The position numbers and the translations under genes were made by a program. Below are positions 60,588-64,000 of a stretch of DNA of 64,000 nt, in pieces. Below the pieces are notes generated by a model, which worked only from the letters and a program-made list of their open reading frames with translations, did not search any database and was not told where the DNA came from. The DNA lies in NCBI GenBank assembly GCA_016185245.1, contig JACPNZ010000009.1, positions 62,001-126,000 of the forward strand, written 5' to 3'. Positions within the stretch are counted from its first letter, which is position 1, and each line of letters starts with the position of its first letter. This DNA is from Hyphomicrobiales bacterium. Its GTDB lineage: Bacteria > Pseudomonadota > Alphaproteobacteria > Rhizobiales > Aestuariivirgaceae.

Positions 60588-61849
60588 ATGACCGACAAGC
60601 GCCGAAACGCCCCACTGGCCCGCGATGCCATGGCCTATGTGCTGGCCGGAGGCCGCGGCAGCCGGCTTCTCGAACTCACCGACAAGCGGGCCAAGCCCGC
60701 CGTCCCCTTCGGCGGCAAGTCGCGGATCATCGACTTCGCGCTCTCCAACGCGCTCAACTCCGGCATCCGCCGCATCGGCGTGGCCACCCAGTACAAGGCC
60801 CACAGCCTGATCCGCCACATGCAGAAGGGCTGGAACTTCTTCCGGCCCGAGCGCAACGAGAGCTTCGACATATTGCCCGCCTCGCAGCGTGTCTCCGAGG
60901 ACCAGTGGTATGCCGGCACGGCGGACGCGGTCTACCAGAACCTCGACATCATCGAGAGCTATGGCCCGCGCTACATCGTGCTCCTGGCCGGCGACCACAT
61001 CTACAAGATGGACTACGAGATGATGCTGCAGCAGCACGTCGACTCGGGCGCCGACGTCACCATCGGCTGCCTCGAGGTGCCGCGCCTGGAGGCGTCGGGC
61101 TTCGGCGTCATGGCGGTCGACAAGACCGACCGCATCGTCGATTTTGTCGAGAAGCCGAAGGACCCGCCGGGCATTCCCGGCAGTCCCGACTGGGCCCTGG
61201 CCTCGATGGGCATTTATGTGTTCGAGACCAAGCTGCTCGCCGACGAGCTGCGCCGCGATGCCGCCGACAAATCCTCAAGCCGCGACTTCGGCAAGGACAT
61301 CATTCCGTATCTGGTCAAGGGCGGCAAGGCGGTGGCGCATCGCTTCACCAAGTCGTGCGTGAGGACCGAGCACGAGCCCGAGGCCTACTGGCGCGATGTC
61401 GGAACCGTCGATGCCTATTGGGAGGCCAATGTCGACCTGACCGATACGCTCCCGGCCCTCGATCTCTACGACCAGAGCTGGCCGATCTGGACCTATTCGG
61501 AAGTTACCCCTCCGGCCAAGTTCGTGCATGACATGGAGGGCCGCCGCGGCTACGCCACGACCTCGCTGGTTTCCGGCGCCTGCATCGTTTCGGGGGCCTC
61601 GATCCGCCGCTCGCTCTTGTTCACCGGGGTCAGGGTCAACTCCTACTCCTCGCTCGAGGAGGCGGTGGTGCTGCCGCAGGTGCAGGTCGGCCGCAACGTG
61701 TCGCTCAAGAAGGTGGTGATCGACCGCGGCGTGACGATCCCCGAGGGTCTGGTGGTGGGCGACGATCCCGAACTCGACGCCAAGCGCTTCCGGCGCACCG
61801 CCATGGGTGTCTGCCTGATCACCAAGCCGATGATCGACAAGCTCGCCCT

Positions 61850-61853
<4 letters not shown>
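60588..61853 (+). CDS. glgC: Glucose-1-phosphate adenylyltransferase
   Basis: 421-residue ADP-glucose pyrophosphorylase, the committed step of glycogen synthesis. The N-terminal nucleotidyltransferase motif is [20 protein letters not shown], followed by [33 protein letters not shown], and the glucose-1-phosphate site in [10 protein letters not shown]. The C-terminal left-handed beta-helix is present ([20 protein letters not shown]). GGGAG lies 8 bases before the ATG. The stop overlaps the glgA start. Confidence 0.97.

Positions 61854-64000
<2,147 letters not shown>

Overview
The window is high-GC DNA (roughly two thirds G+C) from an alphaproteobacterium, most likely a member of Hyphomicrobiales (Rhizobiales). 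This is inferred from gene content and order: frcC-frcA, dapB-gpmA, a his operon containing a DUF2628 gene next to hslVU, short-form HisG paired with HisZ, a HisRS with the alphaproteobacterial-type class II motif, the glgP-glgB-glgC-glgA-pgm operon, and mosaic palindromic repeats of the kind common in this order. The genus cannot be fixed from the sequence.

Layout. 1-1.5 kb: end of a fructose-type ABC importer (frcC, frcA) and a DUF1330 gene. 1.5-8.2 kb: housekeeping genes (dapB with an in-frame stop, gpmA, GNAT, an Ada-like alkyltransferase, DUF2244, nth, an EI24/CysZ-like membrane protein, adenosine kinase, coaA). 8.2-12.5 kb, minus strand: hisB-DUF2628-hisH-hisA-SDR-hisF-hisE, tightly overlapping, followed on the other strand by hslVU. 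14.5-20.8 kb: a D-2-hydroxyacid dehydrogenase, SH3 protein, GFA protein, polA carrying an in-frame palindromic repeat, and an acyltransferase. 20.95-22.9 kb: tRNA-Arg(CCG) and a sulfide-handling set (persulfide dioxygenase-rhodanese fusion plus two YeeE/YedE half-transporters). 23-32.9 kb: a methylated-amine-like catabolic pair (trimethylamine-dehydrogenase-like flavoprotein and MttB-like methyltransferase) converging on a dipeptide/oligopeptide-type ABC transporter operon that contains an acetamidase/formamidase.

33-40.4 kb: a small XRE regulator and six overlapping genes for a hydrogenase-4-like membrane complex (HyfB, C, E, F, G, I). Its large subunit has lost the [NiFe] cysteine motifs while its small subunit keeps four conserved-looking cysteines plus one more in cluster-type motifs. 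This fits an energy-converting-hydrogenase-related (Ehr) complex rather than a hydrogenase. 40.3-43.9 kb: divergent MFS transporter and GH3 glycosidase. 43.8-48.3 kb: a four-gene Csu-type chaperone-usher pilus operon whose chaperone gene has an in-frame amber codon. 48.6-52.9 kb: a small HTH protein, a frame-disrupted cupredoxin, and hisS-hisZ-hisG. 52.9-55.7 kb: flavin reductase, DJ-1/PfpI, HutD/Ves and EamA genes. 55.8-64 kb: the glycogen operon glgP-glgB-glgC-glgA-pgm, preceded by a promoter-like sequence and a perfect AT-rich palindrome; pgm runs off the end.

The strongest unusual signals are the Ehr-type complex, the repeat inserted in frame within polA, the two amber-interrupted genes (dapB, pilus chaperone) and the cupredoxin frame disruptions. 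The last three may be real lesions or sequence errors; the sequence alone cannot decide.
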